64,000 bases of DNA from positions 17,671 through 81,670 of the forward strand of contig DATKUK010000080.1 of assembly GCA_035530655.1 (NCBI GenBank), read 5' to 3'. Position 1 is the first letter of the stretch; every line of letters starts with the position of its first letter. Position numbers and translations under genes: made by a program. Source of the DNA: DATKUK01 sp035530655 (lineage in GTDB: Bacteria > Planctomycetota > Phycisphaerae > UBA1845 > DATKUK01). The notes under the pieces were generated by a model. That model was given only the letters and a program-made list of their open reading frames with translations. It had not been told where the DNA came from and did not search any database. Positions 7,926 to 16,714 of the stretch are shown piece by piece.

Positions 7926-8723
7926 CTACGCTCGCGCCGCCGGTCGGTTCCCGCCGATGGTTGCTTCTTTCAGGGCGACCCCCCGTTTGTTGCCGTGCCC
8001 CAGCCGTATGTCCCCGTACAGGCGGAAAAGCTCACAAAATGCCCGCGCGATCACGCGCAAATTGGCCCCTGTCTGCTGGCCGATCTGCCGCGGGTAATGA
8101 TGCACAGGCACCTGCCCGATACGGTAGCCCTTAAGTTTCGCTTTTGCAAGCACTTCCGCGTCGATCAGGGCGCCTTCGCTTTGCGGGCTGATCTGGTCGA
8201 ACAGCCGCCGAGGATACAGTTTGAACGCGCAGTCGATGTCGCGTAAGTTCATGCCAAATAAAAGGTTAACTAGCGTCGTCCAGGCCCAGGCGTTCAGCTT
8301 GCGGACGCCCGACTCCTTGCGGTCCACCCGATAGGCCGAGACGATGTCGTACTTCGCCAGCGCCGGCAGCAGCCCGGTGATCTCCTGCGGGTCGAACTGG
8401 CCGTCCCCATCGGTGTAGAACACCCACTCCTTGCGGGCCTCGGCGAACCCTCGCTGAAGAGCGCCGCCGTAGCCGCGGTTGGGTCGGTTGTGCACCGCCC
8501 GCACCTGCGGATGCTCGTGGGTTAGCCTCTCGGCGATCTCGCCGGTGCGGTCGGCGCTGCCGTCGTTGACGATGATCACCTCGAAGTCGTCGCTGACCTT
8601 CCGGCAGGCGTCCAGCAGGGCCAGCGTCGTCTGTTCGACGTTTCCCTCCTCGTTGTAGCAGGGCATGAAGGCAGAAAGGGAAAGGCGCTGGGGTACTGAT
8701 CGCTGCCGTTTCGGACCGCTCAT
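7926..8723 (-). CDS. Glycosyltransferase family 2 (dolichol-phosphate-mannose-synthase-like)
   Basis: 265 residues from ATG 8723, which has AGGTGAG just upstream; a longer frame starts at 8759. GT-A fold: SAFMPCYNEEGNVEQT (nucleotide-binding start), VIIVNDGSADRTGEI, NRGYGGALQRGF and YTDGDGQFDPQE, the DxD-type metal site. No long C-terminal membrane segment, so it resembles the catalytic unit of DPM1/undecaprenyl-phosphate glycosyltransferases. Likely in envelope glycan or lipid-linked sugar synthesis, next to hldE. Confidence 0.88.
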   Translation of the reverse strand: MSGPKRQRSVPQRLSLSAFMPCYNEEGNVEQTTLALLDACRKVSDDFEVIIVNDGSADRTGEIAERLTHEHPQVRAVHNRPNRGYGGALQRGFAEARKEWVFYTDGDGQFDPQEITGLLPALAKYDIVSAYRVDRKESGVRKLNAWAWTTLVNLLFGMNLRDIDCAFKLYPRRLFDQISPQSEGALIDAEVLAKAKLKGYRIGQVPVHHYPRQIGQQTGANLRVIARAFCELFRLYGDIRLGHGNKRGVALKEATIGGNRPAARA

Positions 8724-8852
8724 GCGCTCACCTGCCCGCCGTTGGCCGCAACGATGCATTATACATCGCGACCTCGCCGCAGCGGGTGTACGCCAAGTCC
8801 TCTCGGGCCGCCTTGGTCCGGCCGAGCGGCCGGGCGCCCGCGCCGCGGGCGG

Positions 8853-10367
8853 CTAGGAGGGAGGCGACTCTTGTTGGATCGCGCTTCGAATCCGCTCAAC
8901 CACCGAGGTCGTGGAGTAGGTGGCGCCTTCCCGCTCGACCATCGGCGCCAGCACGACACGGCCACCCTGGGCTTCTATGATCTCACGTCCCACCACGCCC
9001 TCCATGCCCCATTGGGCGCCCTTGACCAGTATGTCCGGGCGGATGGCCCGCATGAGCCCGGTCGGGTCGCCGTCGTCGAAGATGCAGATGAAGTCCACCG
9101 CCTGCAAACCGCTGAGCATGCGGGCCCGCTCGTACTGATTGAAGATGGGTCGGCCGGAGCCCTTGCTGAGCGAGCGGACAGACTGGTCGGAATCCAGTCC
9201 GACGATCACCACGTCGCCCTGTCGGCTGCAGAACTCGAAGTAGTCGATGTGCCCCGGGTGCAGGACGTCGAAGCATCCGTTCGTGAAGACAACGGTGCGC
9301 CCCTGGTGTCGCAGCGCTTTCAACTCGACCAACAATTCGTCGAGGGTGCGGAGTTTGGCTGCGGGCCTACGCTGTCTGGCCAGAAGCTGCGAGACCACCT
9401 CTTCGCGCGTGATCGGGACGCAGCCGAACCGCTGTACCTCCAGGCCCGCGGCGACGTTGGCGAGTTCCACGGCGTCGAGCCAAGGGGCCTTGGCTGCAAT
9501 GACGGCGGCGAGCCCGGCTGCGAATACCTCGCCGGCCCCCGTGTTGTCGTACACGTTCTGCGGTGTGGTGGGCACGTGTTCGGGCTGTCGGTCGCGCTCG
9601 ACCAGCAACGCGCCTTCGCGGTCGAGCGTGACAACTAGCGCGCCGAGCCCGAGGTCGCCGACCAGCCTCGCAGCGGCCTCGCCCAGTTGCGCGATGCCGT
9701 CGAGGCTTTGCCCAGCAAGCCGTTGGATTTCGGTTCGGTTCAGTACCACGCCGGTCGCCCCGGCCAGCGCCTTGGGATCGCAGTCGGCCGACGGATCGAC
9801 CAGGACCGGCCTGCCCGCGTCGGTGGCGGCTGCGATAACCTGCTCAGCCAACGGGCCCTCCACGACCCCGCAGCCGGAGTCCGTCAGACAGACTGCCTCG
9901 ACGCTGCCGGTGGCGTGGCGAACAGCCTCGACAAGCTGTGCGCGGGATTCGGGGTCAAGCGGTCGACGATGGACCTGATCGACGCGAATGAGCTGTTGCC
10001 GGTGTCGATGCTGGGCGAGCCCTACGAGCCTGGTTCGCTGGTCGGTAGGGCGCTGCGACGCACCGATCAGCCCGTCGACGTTGCAGCCAGACGACTTGAG
10101 CAGCTTTCCCAGCCGTCGTCCAGGCCCGTCGGCCCCGACCACGCCGCAGCAGATCACCCGCACTCCAAGGGCAGCCAGCGCCGCTGAGGTAGCGCCGGCT
10201 CCGCCCGGCCGGTCATCCTGACTGACGACTTTCAGCACTGGCACGGGGGCTTCGGGGCTGACGCGTTCGGCGTCGCCGACCATGTAGCTGTCCAGCAGAA
10301 AATCCCCGATGACCAGCACCCGCAGGCGGTTGAAGGCATCCAACAAGTCTATTAGGGTATTCCCCAA
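8853..10367 (-). CDS. hldE: Bifunctional heptose-7-phosphate kinase / heptose-1-phosphate adenylyltransferase
   Basis: Makes ADP-heptose precursor for lipopolysaccharide or surface glycans. Residues 1-330 form a PfkB/RfaE kinase: VLVIGDFLLDSYMVGDAERVSPEAP region and PGGAGATSAALAALG. Residues from about 355 form the cytidylyltransferase-like adenylyltransferase with TNGCFDVLHPGHIDYF. TTG 10367 is chosen as start because GGAG lies nine bases upstream and the kinase begins right after; an upstream start at 10505 would add 46 poor residues. Odd point: the kinase anion-hole motif reads DNTGAGE, with Glu280 (GAG, 9528-9530) where the family has the catalytic Asp of GAGD. Confidence 0.9.
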   Translation of the reverse strand: MGNTLIDLLDAFNRLRVLVIGDFLLDSYMVGDAERVSPEAPVPVLKVVSQDDRPGGAGATSAALAALGVRVICCGVVGADGPGRRLGKLLKSSGCNVDGLIGASQRPTDQRTRLVGLAQHRHRQQLIRVDQVHRRPLDPESRAQLVEAVRHATGSVEAVCLTDSGCGVVEGPLAEQVIAAATDAGRPVLVDPSADCDPKALAGATGVVLNRTEIQRLAGQSLDGIAQLGEAAARLVGDLGLGALVVTLDREGALLVERDRQPEHVPTTPQNVYDNTGAGEVFAAGLAAVIAAKAPWLDAVELANVAAGLEVQRFGCVPITREEVVSQLLARQRRPAAKLRTLDELLVELKALRHQGRTVVFTNGCFDVLHPGHIDYFEFCSRQGDVVIVGLDSDQSVRSLSKGSGRPIFNQYERARMLSGLQAVDFICIFDDGDPTGLMRAIRPDILVKGAQWGMEGVVGREIIEAQGGRVVLAPMVEREGATYSTTSVVERIRSAIQQESPPS

Positions 10368-10602
10368 GACTGGCGGCTCCAACGACAGGGTCGGGGGCAC
10401 GACCCAGGCGATGGTAGGGCGGTTTTTCAGTGCTGTCAACAGATTCGTGCGGTAGCTGCGCAAGCAGGCAGCTAAAGTTCCCAACTCTGATAGACCGATA
10501 ACCACAACAGGGTTGAGGACGTTATCGGCCTTTGGGGCGTAGACTAGGGGCGGACGTGGTTCACTTCAGGTCTTGGACTTCGGGGGCAACGAGGGACGTT
10601 TT

Positions 10603-11820
10603 ATGAGGACCATCGCCATCGCGAACCAGAAGGGCGGCTGTGGCAAGACGACGGTCGCTATCAACCTGTCGGCAACACTGGCAAGGGAGGGTCAGCGCGT
10701 ACTTCTGGTGGATATGGACCCGCAGGGTCATTGCGCCCTCGGGTTGGCCGTCCCGGAAGAGCAGCTCGAACTGACCATCGCCGACGTACTGATGGGTACC
10801 GACTCAGGCGAGCAGGTCGAGTTGAACCGGATCATCTGGCAGATCGCCACGAACTTCGACCTGGCGCCGTCGCGGATCGACCTGGCCGGTTTCGAGCAAC
10901 GGATGGCCGGCGCGGACGATCGCGACCTGCGTCTCAAGAACACCTTGGCGGGCGTCGCCGAACAGTATGACGTGGTCGTGATCGACTGCCCGCCGCACGT
11001 CGGTCTGCTGACGTTCAATGCGCTGCGGGCAGCCGGCGAGGTGATCGTGCCCGTGGACACGGGTTACTTCTCGCTGCACGGTCTGGGCCGCCAGTTGGAG
11101 ACGATCGAGCACATCCGGCGCGAGGTGGATCAGGACTTGGTCGTCAAGGTCGTGGCCAATCTCTACGACGTGCGCACCAAGCTCGGGCGGGAGATGCTGG
11201 CCGAACTGCGGAAGCGCCACGGGAAGGTCATGTTCGAGACGTTTGTCAACTTCAACACGAAGTTGAAGGAGGCGGTCAGCCTGGGCCAGGCGATCACCGA
11301 GTACGATCCGTCGAGCATGGGTATGCGTGACTTCACAAAACTGGCGCGGGAGATGCTGGGGCACGAGGCCGCGGCGGCGGCGGCGCGTCCCGCGGTCAAG
11401 GAGCTTCCAGCCGGGATACTGGATCGGGCCAATGAACTGGCCGCCAAGGCCGAGCAACTGCTGGCGACCTCTGCTCCGCTGGTGGGCGGTGAGAACATTC
11501 CGTCGGCCCCGGCGACCGACGAGGAGATCCAGCAGCGCATCGACCGGATCTACGGCGTCCGTCGTACCCCGGAGGGGGTCGAGTTCAGCACGCACGCGCC
11601 TGGGGCGAGCGAGGTGATGCTCGCCGGCGACTTCAACGATTGGCAGCCCGAGCGGATGACCGAACGAGGCGAGCATGATTTCGCCGCGTTGCTGTCGCTC
11701 GAGCCGGGTAGGTATCAGTACCGCCTGGTGGTCGACGGGCGGTGGCAGCAGGATCCCTGCAACCGTACGGTGGAGACCAACCCGTACGGGGAACTCAACA
11801 GCGTTGTCGAGGTCGATTGA
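10603..11820 (+). CDS. ParA/MinD-type ATPase fused to a C-terminal glycogen-binding-like (AMPK1_CBM/CBM48) domain
   Basis: 405 residues from ATG 10603 (GAGGG upstream). Residues 1-260: ParA ATPase with deviant Walker A KGGCGKTT at 10-17, VLLVDMDPQGH (switch I) and VVVIDCPPHVG (Walker B). A helical linker rich in Ala follows. Residues about 316-400 (FSTHAPGASEVMLAGDFNDW..., RYQYRLVVDGRWQQDP, NPYGELNSVVEVD) match the early-set/CBM48 fold of AMPK beta and branching enzymes. ParA proteins segregate DNA or position complexes; the added domain could bind a glycan or serve as a protein interaction module. The stop overlaps the next gene. Confidence 0.85.
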   Translation: MRTIAIANQKGGCGKTTVAINLSATLAREGQRVLLVDMDPQGHCALGLAVPEEQLELTIADVLMGTDSGEQVELNRIIWQIATNFDLAPSRIDLAGFEQRMAGADDRDLRLKNTLAGVAEQYDVVVIDCPPHVGLLTFNALRAAGEVIVPVDTGYFSLHGLGRQLETIEHIRREVDQDLVVKVVANLYDVRTKLGREMLAELRKRHGKVMFETFVNFNTKLKEAVSLGQAITEYDPSSMGMRDFTKLAREMLGHEAAAAAARPAVKELPAGILDRANELAAKAEQLLATSAPLVGGENIPSAPATDEEIQQRIDRIYGVRRTPEGVEFSTHAPGASEVMLAGDFNDWQPERMTERGEHDFAALLSLEPGRYQYRLVVDGRWQQDPCNRTVETNPYGELNSVVEVD

Positions 11821-13235
11821 TGCCGGTGCGACCGGGTCATGGCGGCAAGAGCATAGCCGACATCGCCCATCTGTACCTTTCGGGGGCGAAGAATGATCCT
11901 GCCGCGGACGCATCGGCAGGCGGCGACGGGCAGCGGCCTGCTCTGCGCCTGGCTGGCGCAGTTGAACCAGCGAACGGCGCTGACTGTGTGGATGTGGTGG
12001 CGGTGGTCTGGGAGCATTTGGGGGCGGCTGCCACCAATGGCGCCCATGTATACGCGGAGCACCTTGCCCGGGCGGGTAAGAGAGTAGCGTTGTTGACGGT
12101 CGACGCGGCTGGGGCGGCGCTTCGAGTTTTGCACCGTACCGACGAGGCGCCGCTCCACACGTCGAAGGGCGCCGTCGAAGAGGGACTGACCGACCCGGAA
12201 CATCTCGACTGCCTGGTTGGCGTGGTGGACCGTTTGGTCCTGCGGGTAGGGGGATCGGCCAGCCAGCACGCCGGCGCGCTGGCGGAAGGGGCGGGCAGCG
12301 TTTGCGTGCTGGGCCGCTGCGACGCCAACGCCTTGACGTTGAGCTACCAGGCGCTCAAGGCCACTGTCCAGCGCTATCCCGACAAAAAGGTGTCGGTGTT
12401 CCTGCTGGATGCGGTCTCGGTCCAGGAGGCAGAAGAAGCCGCGCGGAAACTCACCGACCTGGGTGAGCGGTTCCTGGGTCGACGGCTGGCCTGCGAAGGC
12501 TGGTCTTTGCGCAATGGGGCGGTCGATTCGCGGATGATCCAGCATTGTGAAGCCACCGACGGGCAGTGGGCGCAACGGTGGATCGAGAAGCTGGGTCACT
12601 TTGTGGCGCGGTCGCGGTCGGCGTCGAATGGCGGCCATCTAAACGATGGTGTGGTCGCAGTCGCATCGAGTGGGCAGGAGAAAAGCGCGGCGGCTGGGGA
12701 TGGGCCGTCCGCGCCGGGCCAGGCTGCCGAAGGGCCCGAAGAAAGTCCATCGCAGGCAGACGCGGCATCGGGCAACGGGGTGACGACCCTGGAGCCGGTC
12801 GACCGTCCCATTGCGTCGGCGGAGGACCTTTACCGGTTCGTATGCAGTCGGGTCCGAGGGATCGAAGCCGGCCGGGAGGACACGGTGCTCAACGTGGCCT
12901 GTGCACCAGCCGGCCAACTCGCCCGTGTGGTGGTCACCCGGGATGGCTGGCGTATCGCAACAGTGTCCGTCTGCGGAGACGGCGGTGCGGCCGTGCAGAC
13001 GGCTCGCGAGGCCCTGGACTGGGCCGATCAGGTACTCAGCCAGCCGCCGGCGCGGGGGCGCCAAATCGTGGTCGCATGCACGCACGGCGGTCTCGAGGCG
13101 AAAGTACAGGCCGAGAGGGTGGGGCTGCCGGCACGGGTGGTCCAGGTGCGTCACTTCTCGCTGGGTTCGCGACTGGGGGTTCTTGTGGATGATTGGAGTT
13201 GCGGGGCGTTGGGCGTCGATCCGACCTTTCGCTGA
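11820..13235 (+). CDS. Hypothetical protein coupled to the ParA-CBM48 gene
   Basis: 471 residues from ATG 11820, which overlaps the ParA stop (TGATG). Starts with a short conserved-looking segment (SIADIAHLYLSGA), then a Rossmann-like part (VDVVAVVWEHLGA, RVALLTVDAAG, VDRLVLRVGGSASQHAGAL, GSVCVLGRCDANALTLSYQALKA) resembling a degenerate SIMIBI/ParA-like fold without a Walker A lysine, a low-complexity linker, and a C-terminal alpha/beta part. No known family assigned. The overlap and shape suggest a partner or regulator of the ATPase. Confidence 0.65.
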   Translation: MPVRPGHGGKSIADIAHLYLSGAKNDPAADASAGGDGQRPALRLAGAVEPANGADCVDVVAVVWEHLGAAATNGAHVYAEHLARAGKRVALLTVDAAGAALRVLHRTDEAPLHTSKGAVEEGLTDPEHLDCLVGVVDRLVLRVGGSASQHAGALAEGAGSVCVLGRCDANALTLSYQALKATVQRYPDKKVSVFLLDAVSVQEAEEAARKLTDLGERFLGRRLACEGWSLRNGAVDSRMIQHCEATDGQWAQRWIEKLGHFVARSRSASNGGHLNDGVVAVASSGQEKSAAAGDGPSAPGQAAEGPEESPSQADAASGNGVTTLEPVDRPIASAEDLYRFVCSRVRGIEAGREDTVLNVACAPAGQLARVVVTRDGWRIATVSVCGDGGAAVQTAREALDWADQVLSQPPARGRQIVVACTHGGLEAKVQAERVGLPARVVQVRHFSLGSRLGVLVDDWSCGALGVDPTFR

Positions 13236-14080
13236 CGATCCATCAAGAAGTGTATCTTGCCCATAATCTGGTCCGGCAGGATTTTGCCGAGAAGCTTTTT
13301 GGCATGCCGCAGGCTCGTTCGGCGCGTCAGGTGGGCCAGCAGGATGGCTTTGTTATCGAGCCGGCTGAGGATTCCGGGCAGGTCGGCGGCGTGGAGATGA
13401 TAGCCGGCGCGGGCCCGCCGGACGTGGTCGGGCTCGAAGAAAGTGCACTCGAGCACCAGCACCTTGGCGCTGCGGACGTGAGGCAGGTCGAAGAAGTCGC
13501 CCTTGGCGGTATCGCCGCAGAACGCCACCAGCGGCACCTCCAGCGGATATTGAATCTGCACGCCTTTGTTCTTGAGGGCTACCAGCTCGTGCTGCGGCTT
13601 GCCGAGCAGCTCGGGCTTGAGCTTGTGGCGGAGTTCGATCAGGCCGAAACCCAGCGAGGGACATCCGTGATTGACCGCAAACGCCCTTACGAACAGGCCT
13701 TTGCGCAACGTGTAGTCCTGCCCGGGTTCGAGCCCAACGATGTTGGCCGGCGAGGGATGGCCCTCCATGGCGGCCCAACCGGCCATGATAGCCTTGGCGG
13801 GCCCGACCAGTGGGGTCGGCATGAGCATGGTGCCCGGGGCGGCGCCGACGAAGGCCCGCTGGCTGAAGTAGTAGGCCAGCCCCGCTGCATGATCCATGTG
13901 GCCATGGCTTAGCAGGACGTGGTCCAGGGCGACGATCTCGCGCGGGGCCCGGCCGACGTCGAAGCAGACGTTCAGCTCGGGCAGGCCCACCACCGTCTCC
14001 TCGCCTGCCAGCGAGAAGCCGACGAACTTGATGCCTTCGACGGTGAGCTGGTTCAGTCGTGACGCCATGGCTCCCGGCAC
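13151..14080 (-). CDS. MBL-fold metal-dependent hydrolase, RNase Z-like
   Basis: 309 residues with the zinc motif LLSHGHMDHAAGL (HxHxDH), NHGCPSLGFGL, AFCGDTA and a distal ILLAHLTRR histidine, the layout of the RNase Z/ElaC branch. It may process tRNA 3' ends or act on another phosphodiester. It converges on the ParA-partner gene, and the last 28 codons overlap that gene's end on the other strand; this tail (after HFLMDR) is low in conserved features, so it may be a drifted extension. ATG 14068 is an alternative start to GTG 14080. Confidence 0.8.
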   Translation of the reverse strand: MPGAMASRLNQLTVEGIKFVGFSLAGEETVVGLPELNVCFDVGRAPREIVALDHVLLSHGHMDHAAGLAYYFSQRAFVGAAPGTMLMPTPLVGPAKAIMAGWAAMEGHPSPANIVGLEPGQDYTLRKGLFVRAFAVNHGCPSLGFGLIELRHKLKPELLGKPQHELVALKNKGVQIQYPLEVPLVAFCGDTAKGDFFDLPHVRSAKVLVLECTFFEPDHVRRARAGYHLHAADLPGILSRLDNKAILLAHLTRRTSLRHAKKLLGKILPDQIMGKIHFLMDRQRKVGSTPNAPQLQSSTRTPSREPSEK

Positions 14081-14247
14081 GTTATCAGTATTGCCACAGC
14101 GGACCCCGCCGGGCGGTTGCGGCTTGACACTCTACATGTGGCCTCTTAGCTTTTCAACGGCTCCTGAATGGTGCGTATCGGGGTGGATGGGCCAGGTCGG
14201 TTGGTTGGGGGGAGGTATTGTCGGGCGCGTCGTATGGAAGCGAGGCT

Positions 14248-14763
14248 ATGCGCTGTCCATTCTGCCGTGTTGACGACGATCGGGTGATCGACTCGCGGGC
14301 CAGCGAGGGTGGCAGCGTGGTCCGCCGCCGTCGGCAGTGCAACGCCTGCGGCAAGCGGTTCACCACCTATGAGCGGATCGAGGAGGCGATCAAGCTGGCG
14401 GTGATCAAGCGTGACGGCACGCGCCTGCCGTACGACCGGCGGAAGATTTTGGCGGGCTTGCAGCGTGCGTGCTGGAAGCGGCCGGTGGGCACGCCGGCGC
14501 TGGAGGCGCTGGCCGACCACGTGGAGGAGGAGATCTTCCGGCGGTTCGACCGCGAGGTGCCCAGTCACTTCATCGGCGAGCAGTGCGCCAAGAGGCTGCG
14601 GCGGCTGGATCAGGTGGCCTACGTGCGGTTCGCCAGCGTGTATCATCAGTTCAAGGACGTGGGGCAGTTCATCGACGAAGCCAAACAGGTCCTCGAATCA
14701 TCACGCGAGGAGACGCCCGGTCAGGGCGGCCTGTTCGATCAGGGGGCGGAAGGCGAGCAGTGA
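14248..14763 (+). CDS. nrdR: Transcriptional repressor NrdR
   Basis: 171 residues from ATG 14248. N-terminal zinc ribbon MRCPFCRVDDDRVIDSR with a second CNACGKRFTTYE knuckle, then an ATP-cone (residues about 47-137). NrdR represses ribonucleotide reductase genes in response to ATP/dATP. The C-terminal acidic, Gln-rich tail is slightly longer than average. No nrd gene is in the window. Confidence 0.95.
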   Translation: MRCPFCRVDDDRVIDSRASEGGSVVRRRRQCNACGKRFTTYERIEEAIKLAVIKRDGTRLPYDRRKILAGLQRACWKRPVGTPALEALADHVEEEIFRRFDREVPSHFIGEQCAKRLRRLDQVAYVRFASVYHQFKDVGQFIDEAKQVLESSREETPGQGGLFDQGAEGEQ

Positions 14764-15182
14764 GGGCCGATTGATGGGCGCTGCGATCCGGGGTCAGTTT
14801 TTGTGGGGCAGGCTTTCCACACCTCGGGGGCATAGTCCGCAAGCTGCATGCCCACGTCTTACAAAGGCGTGATGACCCCTTGCGGGCGGCTTTTCCACAG
14901 GTCATAATTAGGATGTAGGCAAGAGCGGCGATTTGCAGTTCAGGTATGGGGATCGAATAAGCCTGGGGCAAGGCCCGCGAGGCGCGAATGGGAAGCTTCC
15001 CCCGTAGGTGGCGGGCGTCCTTTTGGGAAGGTGCTGCTGCAATCGCGGATGGATCAGCAAGCCCCGCTTGAGCGGACGGGTGCGCCCTTGGGTAATCGCA
15101 TGGCGCGCCTTGCGGCACGCTCCGAGTGGTGCATAAACTGTTGTGTAGGCGCTGTTGTTGGGGCAAGTGGAGATTGGGAACG
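14764..15182. other. Gene-free stretch between nrdR and the low-GC operon
   Basis: No convincing frame. Contains two sites resembling DnaA boxes (CTTTCCACA at 14813-14821, TTTTCCACA at 14891-14899), too few to call an origin. Near the right end TTGCGG (15112) and CATAAA sixteen bases later could be a weak promoter for the operon beginning at 15183. The base composition changes here from GC-rich to more even. Confidence 0.4.
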
Positions 15183-15776
15183 ATGCAAGCCGGGGCAAGA
15201 CGCATCGACAATCGTCGGGATATACTACTGTTGCTTCTGTATTCACCGGGGCGAACGGACGAAGTAAATGAACCTATCGTGGGGCGCACGCGTTTTATGA
15301 AGATGCTCTATTTGTTCAAAGAGGAAGCCCTCACGCATTTCCGCAAGGGCACGAGCATCGATAGCGAGAGTTTTTACCAGTTTTTCCCGTGGCACTTTGG
15401 CCCCTTCTCGCGGGATGTCTACGATGATCTAATGTTCTTTGAACTGCGCGGCTTTGTGAAGCCACAAGATTCGGAGGAAGAAACGCTCCCTGAATCTGCC
15501 GCCGAGTGGGAGGAGTGGGTTGCCCTTTCGCGCTCAGATACGGGCGAAAGTCCTGTCACCGAATATGATGAGCAGACGTTTCGCCTTACGAAGAGGGGCG
15601 CAGATTTCGCCGCGGATCTGTATGCAAGTCTGACCGGGGAGCAAAAGCGCCTCTTACGGGAGTTCAAAGGGCGTCTGCAGACCGTACCGCTTCGGGCACT
15701 TCTGCGGTACGTATACGAGAATTATGAGGGAATGACTGCCAAGTCGAAGATCAGGGAGGAGGTGGTAGGCGGTTAG
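15183..15776 (+). CDS. Panacea/SocA (YwgA-like) domain protein
   Basis: 197 residues from ATG 15183 with GGAG upstream; an in-frame earlier start at 15126 would add a cysteine-rich leader. The sequence DILLLLLYSPG...GRTRFMKMLYLFKEE, then FYQFFPWHFGPFSRDVYDDL and ELRGFV has the layout of the Panacea/SocA/YwgA group: a helix with KMLYL, then the YGPFS-like motif. Panacea domains serve as antitoxins and occur in prophage and defence settings. First gene of a tight four-gene operon of lower GC content than the surrounding genes. Confidence 0.6.
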   Translation: MQAGARRIDNRRDILLLLLYSPGRTDEVNEPIVGRTRFMKMLYLFKEEALTHFRKGTSIDSESFYQFFPWHFGPFSRDVYDDLMFFELRGFVKPQDSEEETLPESAAEWEEWVALSRSDTGESPVTEYDEQTFRLTKRGADFAADLYASLTGEQKRLLREFKGRLQTVPLRALLRYVYENYEGMTAKSKIREEVVGG

Positions 15777-15843
15777 TAATGTACCTGACTCAGTATGGCC
15801 TTCGCTTGTCGCTTCGGCGATTCCAATCGTACTCGGCGCTGCC

Positions 15844-16296
15844 GTGACCTACCTTCGGCCTTTCGTTGAATCGCAGAAGGACCTCCGGTCGCGTATCAGA
15901 CTGCGCCGCGAGGCGTTGTTGGAGCAGTTGGCTGGCACGCACACCAAACTACTTCAGCATGTCCGGCGCATAGCGTCTGAGGATCGCTACGCTATGCTTC
16001 GTGGCGATGGCAAGGAAAACCCGGACCTCGTTGGCGAACTAACTCGGGAGACGTTCCGATTGTTCACCGTCTTTCATCATTTGGAACTCCTGAAAAGAGT
16101 GGTTCGACTTGCCTATACAGGACTCTTGATCACCGTGTGCATTGGCATAGTCGGTGCGCTATTGGCATGGCTACAGATTCAGGCGCGCACATGGGTTCTG
16201 ATGGTCGGCATCGTCCTTGTAGTTGTGCAAATCGCACTTATTGCCCTGCTCTATTGGTCATCGTGCCGACTCGAAACATATGAAGACGTTACATAG
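15844..16296 (+). CDS. Small membrane protein with central helical domain
   Basis: Called from GTG 15844 (150 residues), but the frame is open back to 15769 and the extra codons read as a good membrane helix (PSLVASAIPIVLGAAVTYL), so the true start may be a rare codon upstream. Topology: N-terminal helix, a charged helical region of about 90 residues (QKDLRSRIRLRREALLEQL), then two C-terminal membrane helices around residues 90-140. No known family. It sits three bases after the Panacea-like gene if the longer form is used and four bases before the nuclease gene. Confidence 0.55.
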   Translation: MTYLRPFVESQKDLRSRIRLRREALLEQLAGTHTKLLQHVRRIASEDRYAMLRGDGKENPDLVGELTRETFRLFTVFHHLELLKRVVRLAYTGLLITVCIGIVGALLAWLQIQARTWVLMVGIVLVVVQIALIALLYWSSCRLETYEDVT

Positions 16297-16300
16297 CACA

Positions 16301-16714
16301 ATGAGCGAACCGGGCGAGGCGCACATTATCAGGTCTCTGATTCAGTTTCTCCGAGGCGAGGGCTACCGCGTACGCCTCGAGGTGCCTAACATGGGCCAAA
16401 GCGCGGATCTTGTCGCGACCCGGAGTCGATGGGTAACCTTTGTGGAGGCGAAGCGGCGGGACTGGCGACGAGCTATGGAACAATGCCGAGCTCACGAGCC
16501 GGTCGCTGATTTCATCTGCATCGCGCTGTCACTTGGCAAACTCTCGGATACGTTGTTGGGCGAGGTACGGGAATGTGGATACGGGCTCATCCAATGTGAC
16601 GCTGAAACCCTATCGTGCCAGTGGGTTGTCGAGCCAACGCGTAATGGGAAGGTGTGGGGACCGCAGCGGCGCCGCGTTGCGATCGCGATGAGGGCAATCG
16701 AGTATGCAGATTGA
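16301..16714 (+). CDS. PD-(D/E)XK nuclease-like protein
   Basis: 137 residues. After an initial helix, Asp36 and Glu49-x-Lys51 (ADLVATRSRWVTFVEAK) form the D...ExK active-site arrangement of restriction-endonuclease-like folds, followed by a helix (DWRRAMEQCRAHEPVADF) and a core strand FICIALS. This resembles compact Holliday-junction-like or VRR/Mrr-type nucleases. Overlaps the next gene by 11 bases. Could be the effector of a defence system; activity is inferred from motif only. Confidence 0.6.
   Translation: MSEPGEAHIIRSLIQFLRGEGYRVRLEVPNMGQSADLVATRSRWVTFVEAKRRDWRRAMEQCRAHEPVADFICIALSLGKLSDTLLGEVRECGYGLIQCDAETLSCQWVVEPTRNGKVWGPQRRRVAIAMRAIEYAD

Noticed and set aside
14813..14899. Two DnaA-box-like sites near nrdR
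   Set aside because: Only one fits the consensus, there is no dnaA, dnaN or gidA nearby and no AT-rich unwinding element.
14764..15182. Structured RNA (6S, tmRNA or RNase P) in the gap after nrdR
   Set aside because: No conserved core motif of these RNAs could be found.
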